Shown here piece by piece: positions 5,208-5,258 of a stretch of DNA of 5,258 nucleotides (its first letter is position 1; the number at the start of each line of letters is the position of its first letter). The position numbers and the translations under genes were made by a program. The notes beneath the pieces were generated by a model, which did not search any database, had not been told where the DNA came from, and was given only the letters and a program-made list of their open reading frames with translations. This stretch comes from Rubrobacteraceae bacterium (GTDB lineage: Bacteria; Actinomycetota; Rubrobacteria; Rubrobacterales; Rubrobacteraceae): positions 1-5,258 of the forward strand of contig JAUJMB010000120.1 of assembly GCA_030447045.1 (NCBI GenBank). The letters run 5' to 3'.

Positions 5208-5258
<51 letters not shown>

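Overview
The window is a GC-rich bacterial chromosome segment. It carries four genes on the minus strand (asp23-family, tilS, hpt, ftsH, in order of transcription), one plus-strand alpha/beta-hydrolase gene, and the 3' part of an initiator tRNA gene on the minus strand at the right edge. High GC at third codon positions, the tilS-hpt-ftsH order, an SigB-like promoter and a leaderless-type promoter fit a deep-branching Actinomycetota such as Rubrobacter. That assignment is inference from gene content and style, not a database match.

Layout. Positions 1-811 (minus) hold the N-terminal 270 codons of the membrane protease FtsH, cut by the window edge just after Walker B. Positions 812-1037 are the hpt-ftsH spacer, with a perfect TATAAT -10 box for ftsH and arrays of degenerate 7-bp units. 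Positions 1038-1592 encode hypoxanthine phosphoribosyltransferase and 1589-2923 encode tRNA(Ile)-lysidine synthetase; the two overlap as ATGA. Positions 2924-3100 are a structured spacer with a second set of 7-bp units in opposite orientations, a 12-bp-stem hairpin and a leaderless-type promoter for tilS. Positions 3101-3577 encode an Asp23/Gls24-family protein preceded by a GTTTAA-N14-GGGTAG promoter. Positions 3578-3805 are a divergent intergenic region with two perfect palindromes. Positions 3806-4876 (plus) encode an alpha/beta hydrolase with an intact Ser-Asp-His triad. Positions 4877-5207 hold no confident gene, but include a hydrophobic open-frame fragment and the Rho-independent terminator of the tRNA. 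Positions 5208-5258 are the tRNA(fMet) 3' part.

How the genes fit together. tilS, hpt and ftsH form a widely conserved housekeeping cluster (isoleucine tRNA decoding, purine salvage, membrane-protein quality control). The asp23 gene upstream has its own apparent general-stress promoter, so the cluster seems to be read from at least three promoters. The hydrolase is divergent from the cluster and shows no functional link to it. I see no mobile element, CRISPR array or defence system. The most interesting signals are regulatory: the SigB-like promoter, the leaderless tilS start, and two similarly sized intergenic elements bounded by inverted heptamer arrays.
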